A stretch of DNA of 64,000 nt from Sanderia malayensis (lineage: Eukaryota > Cnidaria > Scyphozoa > Semaeostomeae > Pelagiidae): positions 1,054,001-1,118,000 of the forward strand of contig RQOL01000616.1 of the NCBI GenBank assembly GCA_013076295.1. The letters are read 5' to 3'. This document shows, piece by piece, positions 22,389 to 32,700 of this stretch. Position 1 is the first letter of the stretch. The number at the start of each line of letters is the position of its first letter. A model generated the notes under the pieces. The model ran no database searches, had not been told where the DNA came from, and saw only the letters and a list, made by a program, of their open reading frames with translations. A program made the translations under genes and the position numbers.

Positions 22389-23087
22389 CTAGTGCTTGAG
22401 GCTGCATCGGCCAGTCTTCTCTTTGTGTGAGCCATGTTGGTCCATTCCACCACTTTCCGCAATGTTGTAGTTTGACTGCAGTATTCCTCGGGTCCCCATG
22501 TCGGCAGGATTGTCTTCTGTCGGGCAGTACATCCATTTCACGTCAGCAGCTAGAATCTGGTCAACTCTTTTACGAACGAACTGTTTCCATTCGCCTTTGT
22601 TTTCCAGCCAGCAGAGTACAGTTTGGCTATCCAGCCATCCATAGGTCTGTGTTACTTCAACTTTCAGTGCTGCTTTCACGTTCTGGATCAATTTGGTTAG
22701 CATCTGAGCCCCAATCAGTTCGAGTCTTGGCACTGACGTATTGGGTTTGGCTACTCTTGCTTTGGCTGTCAGCTGTTTCACATACGTTCCAGTCGATTGT
22801 GTTATCTTCAGGTAGATCACTGCACAGCATGCTGCTATACTTGAATCTGCAAAGCCATGCATTTCAATGCTTGCTATTCTTTCTTCTGGATGTGCTATCA
22901 AACATCTATCGAAGGTGAGAACTGGATGCTCTTTCAGGCTCGTCAACCATTTTCCCCACCTTTTAAGTAAGTCTTCTGCAATTTGTGCATCCCATCCAAG
23001 TTTCCGCATACATACTTCATGGTAGATAATCTTGCCCAATATGGTGACGGGACTTGCACCTCCGATTGGATCATAGATGGCTGCCAC
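22389..23087 (-). pseudogene. BEL/Pao RNase H region, frameshifted
   Basis: Continues the polyprotein after a break at about 23088-23092. It carries the family motif AAIYDPIGGASPV and an RNase H-like core, including FADSSIAACCAVIYL. A second frame change near 22455 separates it from the expected continuation, which would read WWNGPTWL in another frame. Confidence 0.75.
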
Positions 23088-23092
23088 GATTC

Positions 23093-26077
23093 TTAGACTC
23101 CTCGTTGTGTTGGTTCGTGTTCCATTGCTGCGAGTTTCTCAAGGCTGACACCCATTACATCGGTTTCTTGATTCCAAATAACACCTAGCACTTTATCGTT
23201 TGCATTCTTTGTGCTAGTGTTAGTAGATGCTGGTGCGTTTACATTCTCTTCACCAACCCTTTGCGCCAAGTTCGTTTCATCTCGTAATTCTGGTATGTTA
23301 GACTTCCATTTTCGCATGTTGAAATGTCCATCCTTGAATCTTTCGATCAGTTTCCCTTTCAATGTGCTGACTTCTTCTGCATTAGCTCCTCCGCAGGCCA
23401 TATCATCCACGTATAAGCCTTTCGTGACACAGTCTACAAATTCAGGGTCTTCATGCTTGTAATTCTCCATATGGTATCTGATAGTGGCTCCAAGTAGAAA
23501 AGGACTGGGACCTGAACCAAAGATCACTCTTGTGAACCGCAATTCTTGTATTTCTGCGTTTTCTTTGGGTAGATCTGTAGGCCAGAGAAATCTCATCGCA
23601 TCACGATCTTCTTTGTCGACTTTGATCTGCAAGAATGCTTGTTGAATGTCTCCAAGTAGTGCCACTGGATACATCCGGAACCTGATCAAGATGTCGTATA
23701 AAAGGGGCTGCAGAGGTGGTCCAATGTGGAGACAATCATTCATAGACTTGTCATACTTGCGCTCTTTGGCTGAACAATCGTAAACAATTCTCAACTTCGT
23801 AGTCTCGGCTTCTCTTCGAATCACTGCATGGTGTGGGATATAGTGAACATGCTTGCCATCTGGTTGTTCTGGTACAGGCTCTACTATCCCATCTTTGATT
23901 TGCTGCTGAATGACGTCATCGTATGTTCTCAAGTCTTCTGGTGATTTCTTCAACTTCTTCAATTGCCCCGCCAATCTTCCTTGGCACATCTGCTTGTTGT
24001 TTGGCAGGAAGAAATTTCCCTTTTTCCAAGGGAGCTTCACGGAGTATCTGCCATCCTCGTCTCTCGTTATGTTGTCTTTGAATTCTTCGAAAACATCTTC
24101 ACTGCCATCTTTAATACCAAGAACGTCCAAGTCATAGAGCTGTTTGAATTCTTCATTGACAGATTTCGGCTGTTCAATCATCAGATTTGCTACTGTGTGT
24201 TCATCATTTGACTGCTGGTCTTGAATCGTTCCCATGAGCGTCCATCCTAATATGGTTTCTTCAGCCATTGGCTCGTTCTTATTTCCTTTTATCATGTGTC
24301 CGGTTCTGATATGCGCATAGTCTTTTACCCCAAGTATGGCGTGAATCTCCAGGTTGTCTTCTTGGGATACATCTGAAAACCATATTCCGTTTAGGTGAGC
24401 GAACTTCTCTCTCTGCCTCTCTGGATGAGCATTTGGAACCGATGTCAGCATGTAGAGGTCCAATTCTGCAAATTCTGTCGAAAATCTGTTTTTGTTTGCC
24501 TTGCCCACTCCAGCCACTTCAAGATTGTAGACTGGGCATTTAACTTCTTTTTCTCCATTTACTGTGCCAATTATTCGCTTCTCTGTACGAACTGGATTTT
24601 CTGCTATTTTCCGGCCATGTTCTCTGCTAATGTAGGACTTTCCACTTCCTCCATCCAATAAAATGCGACACTTTTCCCCTCCAACGTTTGCAATAACGGT
24701 CTGATAAGCTGCTGGGCCTCCTTGTATATGTCCGTTCAGATCTCGGGTTGCTGTTTCATTACTTCTGGCTGACATCGTTTCATTGGAGGTTCCACTTGCT
24801 TCAGATCTGGTACATATCGAGGAATGGTGTTTTCCTTTGCAGTGATAACAGACATTCCGGCTTTGACATTCTTTCAGTGTGTGGTTATTTCTTGTGCAGT
24901 TGTAGCATCGCCTCTGACTCTGAAGGATGGCTTTTCGATCTGCTACGCTGCTCACACTCGTGCATTCGAATGCTTTATGGCCTCCCTTGCAGTAAACGCA
25001 TTCTTGCCTTCTTGTTGTTGTCGCGTGTACCACTTGTCTTCTTGTTGGTGATGATGGTTCGAATCTTGATGTTTCTGTTGGCTCGATTTCTTCACAGGTT
25101 TTGAGGTAAATCCATAACTTCTCCAAGAATTTCGTGAAATCCCATTTCGTCCAGTTTCTATCATCTTTCGTCAGTTCGTAGCGAATTGGGCGTGGCAGCT
25201 TCATCATGGTTTCTTCCACCAGACACATCACATGTTCATCGTATCCCATCGATCTCAGGGAAGCAACATTGATCGCCACGTCTTCATAAAACCGTCTCAG
25301 CTGCTTTAGGTTGTGGGTATTTGTTACTGGCTGGGCATCACGAATTGCTTTGATGTGTGCACTTCTTAACCGAGTGTCGTCACCGAATTCTTGTTGTAGC
25401 AAGTCGATAGCAATTTTGTAGTTCTCCACTGATAAAGACAGGCCTCTGATGACTGCTGATGCTTTGCCAATCAGTAGTTCTCTCAAATACGAGAACTTTG
25501 TTGTTGCATCCAATGAACTCGAGTGAATATTGTTCTTGAATTGCTCCCAGAATTCTCTCCATTTCAAAGGTTCTCCCCCGTATTTGTTGATTTGCAGTTT
25601 AGGCAGCTTGGCGTTCTGCTGTGCTGTCACGTTCGTTCTGCTTTCCGGCACTGTTCTGACTTCATCTCTTCGTAATACATCTTCGATGTCAGCAATGGTG
25701 TCTTCGTACACGTCTAGTTCCGATTCGCTTTTGAAATTGAAGAAGGCTACGTCTTCGCATGATACCCCCATCTGAATCATATACTCGCTCGTCTGTTGAT
25801 TCAATTTCTTGAGGGCACTCAGTTTCTCCTCGATTCTTTTTCTTGTTCTTCTTAGCTCGTTGGGTCGTTTTCTTTCGATTACTTCGTCCACTGTCTCTAA
25901 AAACAGGCCCAATGTCTGCTTGGCAACATCTCGCATCTTTTGACTTTCGTCCATCAACATTTCAGGGGTCTTGATGCCAAACATCGCTGCTGGTGACGGT
26001 GCATAGACTTCTTCTTGTGCCCTCTGTTCGGGTGCTTCTTGTAGCTCCAACTGGTCTTGTTCAGCTTGTTGGTGCAT
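23093..26077 (-). CDS. BEL/Pao gag-protease-reverse transcriptase polyprotein
   Basis: 994-residue open frame on the minus strand starting at 26077. It has a charged gag-like N-terminal half, then CCHC knuckles near 24850-24990. An aspartic protease motif follows (LLDGGSGKSYIS, with G in place of the usual S/T after D). The reverse transcriptase has its YVDD box at about 23395-23420. It terminates early at 23093, where a single-base shift cuts it off from the RNase H. The enzyme would copy element RNA into DNA in cytoplasmic particles. The frame is otherwise uninterrupted over 3 kb, which suggests a young element. Confidence 0.85.
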   Translation of the reverse strand: MHQQAEQDQLELQEAPEQRAQEEVYAPSPAAMFGIKTPEMLMDESQKMRDVAKQTLGLFLETVDEVIERKRPNELRRTRKRIEEKLSALKKLNQQTSEYMIQMGVSCEDVAFFNFKSESELDVYEDTIADIEDVLRRDEVRTVPESRTNVTAQQNAKLPKLQINKYGGEPLKWREFWEQFKNNIHSSSLDATTKFSYLRELLIGKASAVIRGLSLSVENYKIAIDLLQQEFGDDTRLRSAHIKAIRDAQPVTNTHNLKQLRRFYEDVAINVASLRSMGYDEHVMCLVEETMMKLPRPIRYELTKDDRNWTKWDFTKFLEKLWIYLKTCEEIEPTETSRFEPSSPTRRQVVHATTTRRQECVYCKGGHKAFECTSVSSVADRKAILQSQRRCYNCTRNNHTLKECQSRNVCYHCKGKHHSSICTRSEASGTSNETMSARSNETATRDLNGHIQGGPAAYQTVIANVGGEKCRILLDGGSGKSYISREHGRKIAENPVRTEKRIIGTVNGEKEVKCPVYNLEVAGVGKANKNRFSTEFAELDLYMLTSVPNAHPERQREKFAHLNGIWFSDVSQEDNLEIHAILGVKDYAHIRTGHMIKGNKNEPMAEETILGWTLMGTIQDQQSNDEHTVANLMIEQPKSVNEEFKQLYDLDVLGIKDGSEDVFEEFKDNITRDEDGRYSVKLPWKKGNFFLPNNKQMCQGRLAGQLKKLKKSPEDLRTYDDVIQQQIKDGIVEPVPEQPDGKHVHYIPHHAVIRREAETTKLRIVYDCSAKERKYDKSMNDCLHIGPPLQPLLYDILIRFRMYPVALLGDIQQAFLQIKVDKEDRDAMRFLWPTDLPKENAEIQELRFTRVIFGSGPSPFLLGATIRYHMENYKHEDPEFVDCVTKGLYVDDMACGGANAEEVSTLKGKLIERFKDGHFNMRKWKSNIPELRDETNLAQRVGEENVNAPASTNTSTKNANDKVLGVIWNQETDVMGVSLEKLAAMEHEPTQRGV

Positions 26078-26110
26078 TTTCTTCTTAGAATCCGGCTCGG
26101 TGGACCAAAA

Positions 26111-26586
26111 TGTCAGAAATCGTCCTTTCGTTGACCTAACTTCTGACTTCCCGTTAGATTGTAAACTCGAATAAAATAGACTTTGGTGACTTTAGGAGAC
26201 TGTATTTGTTTAATCGTGTGACATGAGTTCGTTCCAATGAAGATCCATCTACACTGGAGCTTAGAATGTTATAACTGATAAATTTACTCTAAACGGTTTC
26301 TTTTATAGCTCTAAAGAGTGTGTATATTTACTGCGTGACATCATACAAGTTACATCATGTTACGCATTTGGCTCTGTATTGCTTAGTAACAACATGCATG
26401 CAGCTAAATATTGACACCTACGTACGGTACACTCTGACAACAAAATACAACAAAACAGACGTTATTTTTAGCCTAAACGTAATCAGCTTACATAATCGAC
26501 GAAATTAAACAATGACAAAATATAAATGTAAATGCGATTGAGAGGTGTCTAGTCTGAGTCGATCAATAGTGGATTTATTCATCACA
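26111..26586 (-). repeat. BEL/Pao element 5' LTR
   Basis: 476 bp. Outside one block it differs from the other LTR at only about three bases. The block at about 26139-26178 is replaced by unrelated sequence of similar length in the left LTR. Confidence 0.88.
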
Positions 26587-26740
26587 CTGTATGGAGAGAA
26601 GATTGGTCTTGATCAACGCTATATCTCGATCACATTACCTTTCTACCGCAGTCTTAACAGCAGATAACTATGAAATTCAGCTTTCCAACATATAACCAAC
26701 CTAAAAAACGTAAAAAACGTAAATTTGTTTTCGAAATTAG

Positions 26741-29700
26741 GAAGAACAGCATGCAGGAACATCTGCGAATTATGATGTGGAAATTATTCACCCAGCTGAA
26801 GTACATCATGAAACATATTGGTTTTGTAAGTAGGCCTTTTTTTGCTATGTAAGTAGGCCTTTTTTTATGGTTTTGTAAGTAGGCCTTCTTTGTGTGCTTT
26901 TAATTTTAAACTTCCATCATAACTGGCGTCTTATTCGATTCGCAAACATGCTACCAAGAAGGATTCTAGTTATATTTAATAAGTTCATGTATCTCGGGCT
27001 TCTGTTATTGATGACATACCGTATTTCCCCTAATTAGCGCCTACCCTCTTTTAACCGCCCCTCCAATAAGCGCCCACCCCAAAATCAACAAGTGTGAACT
27101 AATTCTGAATTTTTCACAGTTTGCTTCAAATATTTTTGCAAAATATTTTTCTGATTTTGCAAGATTTTTGTAATAAGCGCCCGGGCGCTTATTAGAGGAA
27201 ATACAGTAGTCACAGTTGTGAGTTATGTTGCCATGTTATGTGATTTCGATAAATAGTCGACTCAGGACAATCCAAGTCTCTGTTTTTTGAGCTTCATCTG
27301 GTTTCGAACGAAGTTGTTGGTTCCTTGAATGGTTCCCAAGGGCCAGCTGATACAAAATAATTAAAGCTATTCGTATTACACGATTTAACTGCATTTGCAA
27401 ATGCTATTATTTGCCTTTGAAATCAGTTTGATATATTTACCAAACGTGCTTGAACAACAAACTTTTCCTGTGGCCTTCTTTGAGTAATGGCAAATTTTTT
27501 TATAGGTGCAAATCATGAGTCCCAAATCAGCAGTCTGGTGGTTCCAAGCGGAGGAAAGAAAGATCCACTTTCGAAAAATGTCATAACTTTGAAATGGTGT
27601 ACACCAAAAGTTTCGACAAATAACGGTAATTTTTTTTAAGCCTGCACAGTACTAAATCCCTGGTTATTGTGCAGGAGCTTTCTTCACGTAATAATATTCG
27701 CTACGTAATTACAAGCTTGTGCAATGGTAACCTGCACAGTACTAAATCCCTAGATATTGCGCAGGAGCATTACGCAATAGTAATCGTAATAGTATACAAG
27801 CCTGCGCAGCAGTAGCTTGCGCCGATCTGCCCACCTTTAGGGATTGATACGTCACATCGTCACAACTTCTATAAACTTACCACCTATACATAAGTGTGAC
27901 TGGATAGCCCAATGGTAGGGCGTCGGTGTGAGTGGCCGAGGGTCGTGGGTTCGAGCCCCACCCAGTCACCGACCCGGTCAATATGTTGTGGTGGCAGTAC
28001 AGCATGTTGGACGGCTGGTGTTGAGAGGCCAGCTTTCGGGCAAACAAAACCTTTAATGGATTTCAGTGGATAAAATAAAACATGGAAACTTATGCACGTC
28101 AGCAGAGGAAGTTTTAACAATGGAATTTCTTGAAAACCCCTTTTGCTTGAGTTTGCTCTTCCATGGCGCAATAAGTGTTTGTAAAAGTTTCTGTATTATT
28201 ACCAAAGAACATTTTTGCATTTTTAGATTTATTGCAATGCGTTGGAGCATACAGATGCACCCCTGCAGAGGTAACTTTACATTTTTTTTAAATTTGTAAA
28301 CTTTCTTTTATTTCAATTTAGTTTCTTTGGTTTCAACTGAGGTTGGATAGTAAATTAAGGCATTAAGTAAACAAGCAAGCATTGAACTTTTGAATATTTT
28401 GTGCAACACGGTAACAAAAAATTGTTTTTGGCTCAATCGCCAGTGTACTCAAACTTTCTTAGCGATTTCAGTACAATATTAATTCTATTAGTGTTTACGT
28501 TTTTCAACTTTCTGAGGTTTCAAAAATCCAGTGCTGAACTTTCTGAAGAGCCGAATACTATTTTCTTATAAAGCACTTTCTGATAACAATTTCGATGTTC
28601 CGTACTTAGAATATTCCGAAAGGAAATTTCAAAATCAATCAATTTAAGCCAAGCCAGTTGAAACTAGAACACTTTGATTTTGCCCGAAAGGCAATTATAA
28701 TCTTGGGTGAAATAGTAAATAGCTAATAGCAAAGAAATTCAAAGCAATGCATAAATGTTTGAATTGCTTTGCTCATCATGGTGATCCATTTGTATACTTT
28801 ATTGGCTCGTATTTTGTGTGGATAATTTAAATTAAGTTAAGCATTTAAAATTCTCGTTTCACTATTTGCTATGCCTTAAATGCAGCATTTTAATACTTGC
28901 AGGTTAACAGCAGACCAGCTGCCTGCCTGATTTCTTTTCTGCAACAAGGTAAAACGAAATAAAGCAAATTTGATGCTGTTTAGCTTCATTCTTATATATG
29001 ATATATTTGATATATATGATATATATGATATATTCTTATATCTTTCTAAATTGTTGAGATGTCTTTATATTCGTCATAGGACGCACTGTTCTTTTGGAAC
29101 AACCGAAAAGATCTGGTGCCAAAATTCTCTCTCACATGCTCTCTAGTCATGGAGGTGATCATTCTGTACATATGCTTAATTTTTATAACTACAGTTGAAT
29201 CCCGATAACTCGAACCTTCATGGGACGGATGAAAATGGTTCGAATAACGAATGCTCGAGTTATCGAGGGCTACAAAGTACCAAAAAAGCTTTTAAGGGGA
29301 ATACAAGATGGCTCGAGATATCCAAGGTTCGAGTTAGCGGGGGTTTGAGTTGTCCGGATTCTTCTGTATTTATAATTTTCTTTTTTTGTGAGGTCTTGTT
29401 TTGTAATTCGCTTCTCTCGTTACTGCCTTGTAGGAGATGTCTATATTCACGTACTAGCAACAGGTAGAAGTCCAGTTGAAGACCCACCATCCATAAGTGA
29501 AGGGTGTGGGGGCAGGGTGACAGATTATAGAATTGGAGTAAGTTTTACATCCAGCTGTTTTAATATAGCAAAAATAAGGCGAAATTGCATTGTATAATGG
29601 CTATTTACGTTATTTAGTAGTGATTAATTTTTCTTTATTAGGATTTTGGAAAATTCATGAAAGAAAATCGACTAGCTCCTTTTGCTGCGCCCAAATCATC

Positions 29701-32700
29701 CTCTGCTGAAGAGATTCCATCAAACCAAGGTGGGTGGAATGGTATATTAGTTCCCACCTGTACTATCAGGATCCCCCCCAGTGAATATTTCAATTTTCAA
29801 CGTTCAGCCAATATGTACGGCATAGTATAAAAACCATACCCCAGGACCCAGGACCCAGGACCACAAGTATGACCCTTAAGTATGGGAAATCAAAAATGAC
29901 CCTTGACTATAGAGTGGTCATCCCCGCTAATGATTGACATCGCATCACGTTTCGGGAGATGATTTCATGGATTTCATTGCTTGATTCGCCACAAGGTTTC
30001 CGGTCGTTTTATACTATGCCAATATGTACAATCATAATCTCATGTGAAGCAGTATGAGAGGTTTTCTTCCAGAAGAGATCTCGCACATGCACAGTGACAC
30101 AAACCTGGTCAAATTATTTTAAGAAAGTCTTAAGAAAGTTTTAGTTAATTCGGAAGCAGCTAAGATAGTTTAAGATTTGGGCTGAAAAAGTACTTTCTTA
30201 TAAAAACGTGTAGCCCAATGTCGGAAGCAGGGCTCATTGCTGGCCGGGGGGACTGAAAATTGGGAAATTTTTCCTTCCTACACTTGGATCTTCTTACATG
30301 TGTGTAACACGAAGCCCTTCTCTATTAAGCCCCATTTTCAATAATCTGATAATCATCCCTTCTCCGGAATTTCGAAAATTAAATATATACAGTCAAATTT
30401 GCATAGTTCGAACTCGTGTAATTCGAACTTTGTATAATTCGAACGAAATTTTCTGTCCCTTCAAGGATCACTGATGAACCAACTCTTACAAGACAAACCT
30501 CTATAACTTTTTGTAATTCGAACATTTTCACGCTGCCCCGGGGTGTTCGAATTAGACAGAGTTGACTGTATGCCCTTCGGGGTTTAATTTAATGGATTTC
30601 ACGCAAAGGGCCGTACAGGTGTGCCAGGGGGGCTTTTGTGCTTCCTCCCCTTGAACATGTGTCTCTTATGGCCCAATAATTCACCTCAGCAAACTGTTCG
30701 ATATTTCATTTTTGAGGGTGCTTTGCGAGTGTCAAACCCAAAGTATTTCTCAGATGAGTTAATCTGCCAGGATTTTTAGGGTGGGAGGAAGCATTTGTAA
30801 ATCGAGAAGAGGGTGGGCGAGCGGACGATTTGTGAAGACGATTGAACTTAACAACAACAACAACAGCATGCAAAGATAAACGAAGTATTTATTTATCATG
30901 GTGGTGCAAAGTGAAACGTGCCGGTTGGTAAAGTCTTTACAAAGGTGTTGATTACACACAAATGGCCTGGCGCCATTCAAAGGTCCTGTCTTTGCATCGT
31001 ATCACATTTGTTTCACGTCACCGGCTTGTTATTTGTTCGTCGCGAATCGAAACGGGGGGAGTGTTACTAAAACGGGGAGTAGGACCTACTGTGGTCAGAA
31101 ATCTACTGTCCATAGGGGTAGAGTTATATTTTCTCCAGGGGGGGGGGGGCTCAAGTGGAATTTATTTGGGAATTTCATTCTGTGTTTCTTATGATACGAG
31201 AAACAAGAAAAACAAGTAATATCAGTTTAACTGGATACCCAAAACGTAATTTGCACAGTTGAAGCAGTCGAAGCAGTAAGCTGTCTACTTGGACTATGTA
31301 CAGTCAAATCTGCATAGTTCGAACTCGTGTAATTGGAACTCTATCTTATTCGAACGAAAGTCCCCGTCCCTTCAAGGATCACTAATGAACCAACTCTTAT
31401 AAAACAAACCTTTATATTTCGAACCTTTTTGTAATTCGAACGTTTTTACAGAGTTGACTGTACGTGCGTATTCCCTGATAGGAAAAACGCAAGATTTCGA
31501 ATTCAAATTTCACTTGGAAAACACTTGTTAATTGTCTCTGCGAACTAAGAATACACGACACACGTCTTTCTCTCTTTGTGTTCATACTCACACCCCACCC
31601 CACCCATTCGCATCGCTCCTGCCCGGCATCACACACATGGCCAGGCATTCATCCAAGTTCCTTCCGTGTTGCCTTCACTCACGTTTCGTTGTCTGCCATC
31701 CCAATCAATATTTGAATCAACAAACACGTGTTGATTTTCATACCGCTACACGTCACGTGAATTCTGTGATGCCTCGTTTGGCTGCCACACCTGTCCGGAA
31801 GCAATTATCTTGACGAGATATTGTGCCAGGGAACATCGATTTGGACAAAATATTAACAGTTACATAACTGCGCAACTAAAACGTGCAAGGCAGCTGTATA
31901 TGCTTTCTCAATCATTAACAAGATTGTGAAGATCATTTAAAAATACAGTCAAATCTGCATAGTTTGAGCTCGTGTAATTCGAACTCTATCTAATTCGAAC
32001 GAAATTCTCCGTCCCTTCAAGGATCACTAACGAACCAACTCTTATAAAACAAAGCTCTATAATTCGAACTTTTTGTAATTCGAACATTTTCACGCTTCCC
32101 CAGGGTGTTCGAGTTAGACAGAGTTGACTGTAACAAGATAAGCGTAAGGGCTCGAATCACAACTGGCCGACTTCAACTTTTCACTTCCATTTGGGCAAAT
32201 ATATCGCAAAATAATGAAGCCTCGATTAATTATCCCCCCTTGTTTTCTGATTACGTGATTGTCGCCATGTAATATCAAATCAAGTTAAACTGTATTAATT
32301 AACACTGGGAGGTATATGCAGTCCAATTAAAAGATTGTACACACGTGAAGCGTTCACACTTAATTTTAGCGAATTGTTTCAATTAGTGACTTCATTTCTT
32401 AATCCATCTCATTAGTTGCATCTTCCACTGTTCGAATAATACTTGAAACATTGAGATCAAAGTTGCTTGATAAATTTGATGGAAAATTTCGTGCTTTGGT
32501 TACCCAACGATTGGTAAACCATCGTCAACAGTTGGTCACATTTTAAGTCATCAACAACGATCGTCAACATTGCTGAAGTCACGAGGTCGCCTGTGTTTAT
32601 TTATTCTCTCAGTTCCGTGTGCTGTTGATGTAACAACGTGCAAGGGGAACCTGTGATCTGAGCAGAAAAGCACTCGGAAAAGAGAGGGGGCAATTTTTGG

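Larger units (their letters stand above)
20272..26586 (-). mobile_element. BEL/Pao LTR retrotransposon
   Basis: Two LTRs bracket a minus-strand coding region with the order gag, zinc knuckles, aspartic protease, reverse transcriptase, RNase H, integrase and DUF5641, which is diagnostic of BEL/Pao. A primer-binding site (TGGTCCACCGAGCC on the minus strand) adjoins the 5' LTR at about 26091-26110. The polyprotein is broken by several frameshifts after the reverse transcriptase. No target-site duplication is visible: TAATG on the left, CTGTA on the right. Confidence 0.9.

Noticed and set aside
26320..26508. Small protein encoded in both copies at 20470 and 26320
   Set aside because: The two identical frames lie in the two LTRs of the BEL element and are untranslated LTR sequence.
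27894..27968. tRNA gene
   Set aside because: A and B boxes and an acceptor-like stem exist, but the same non-tRNA body follows here and at 48 kb, so both are SINEs.
29842..29863. CRISPR-like or satellite array
   Set aside because: Only three 7-bp units with no spacers, in animal DNA.
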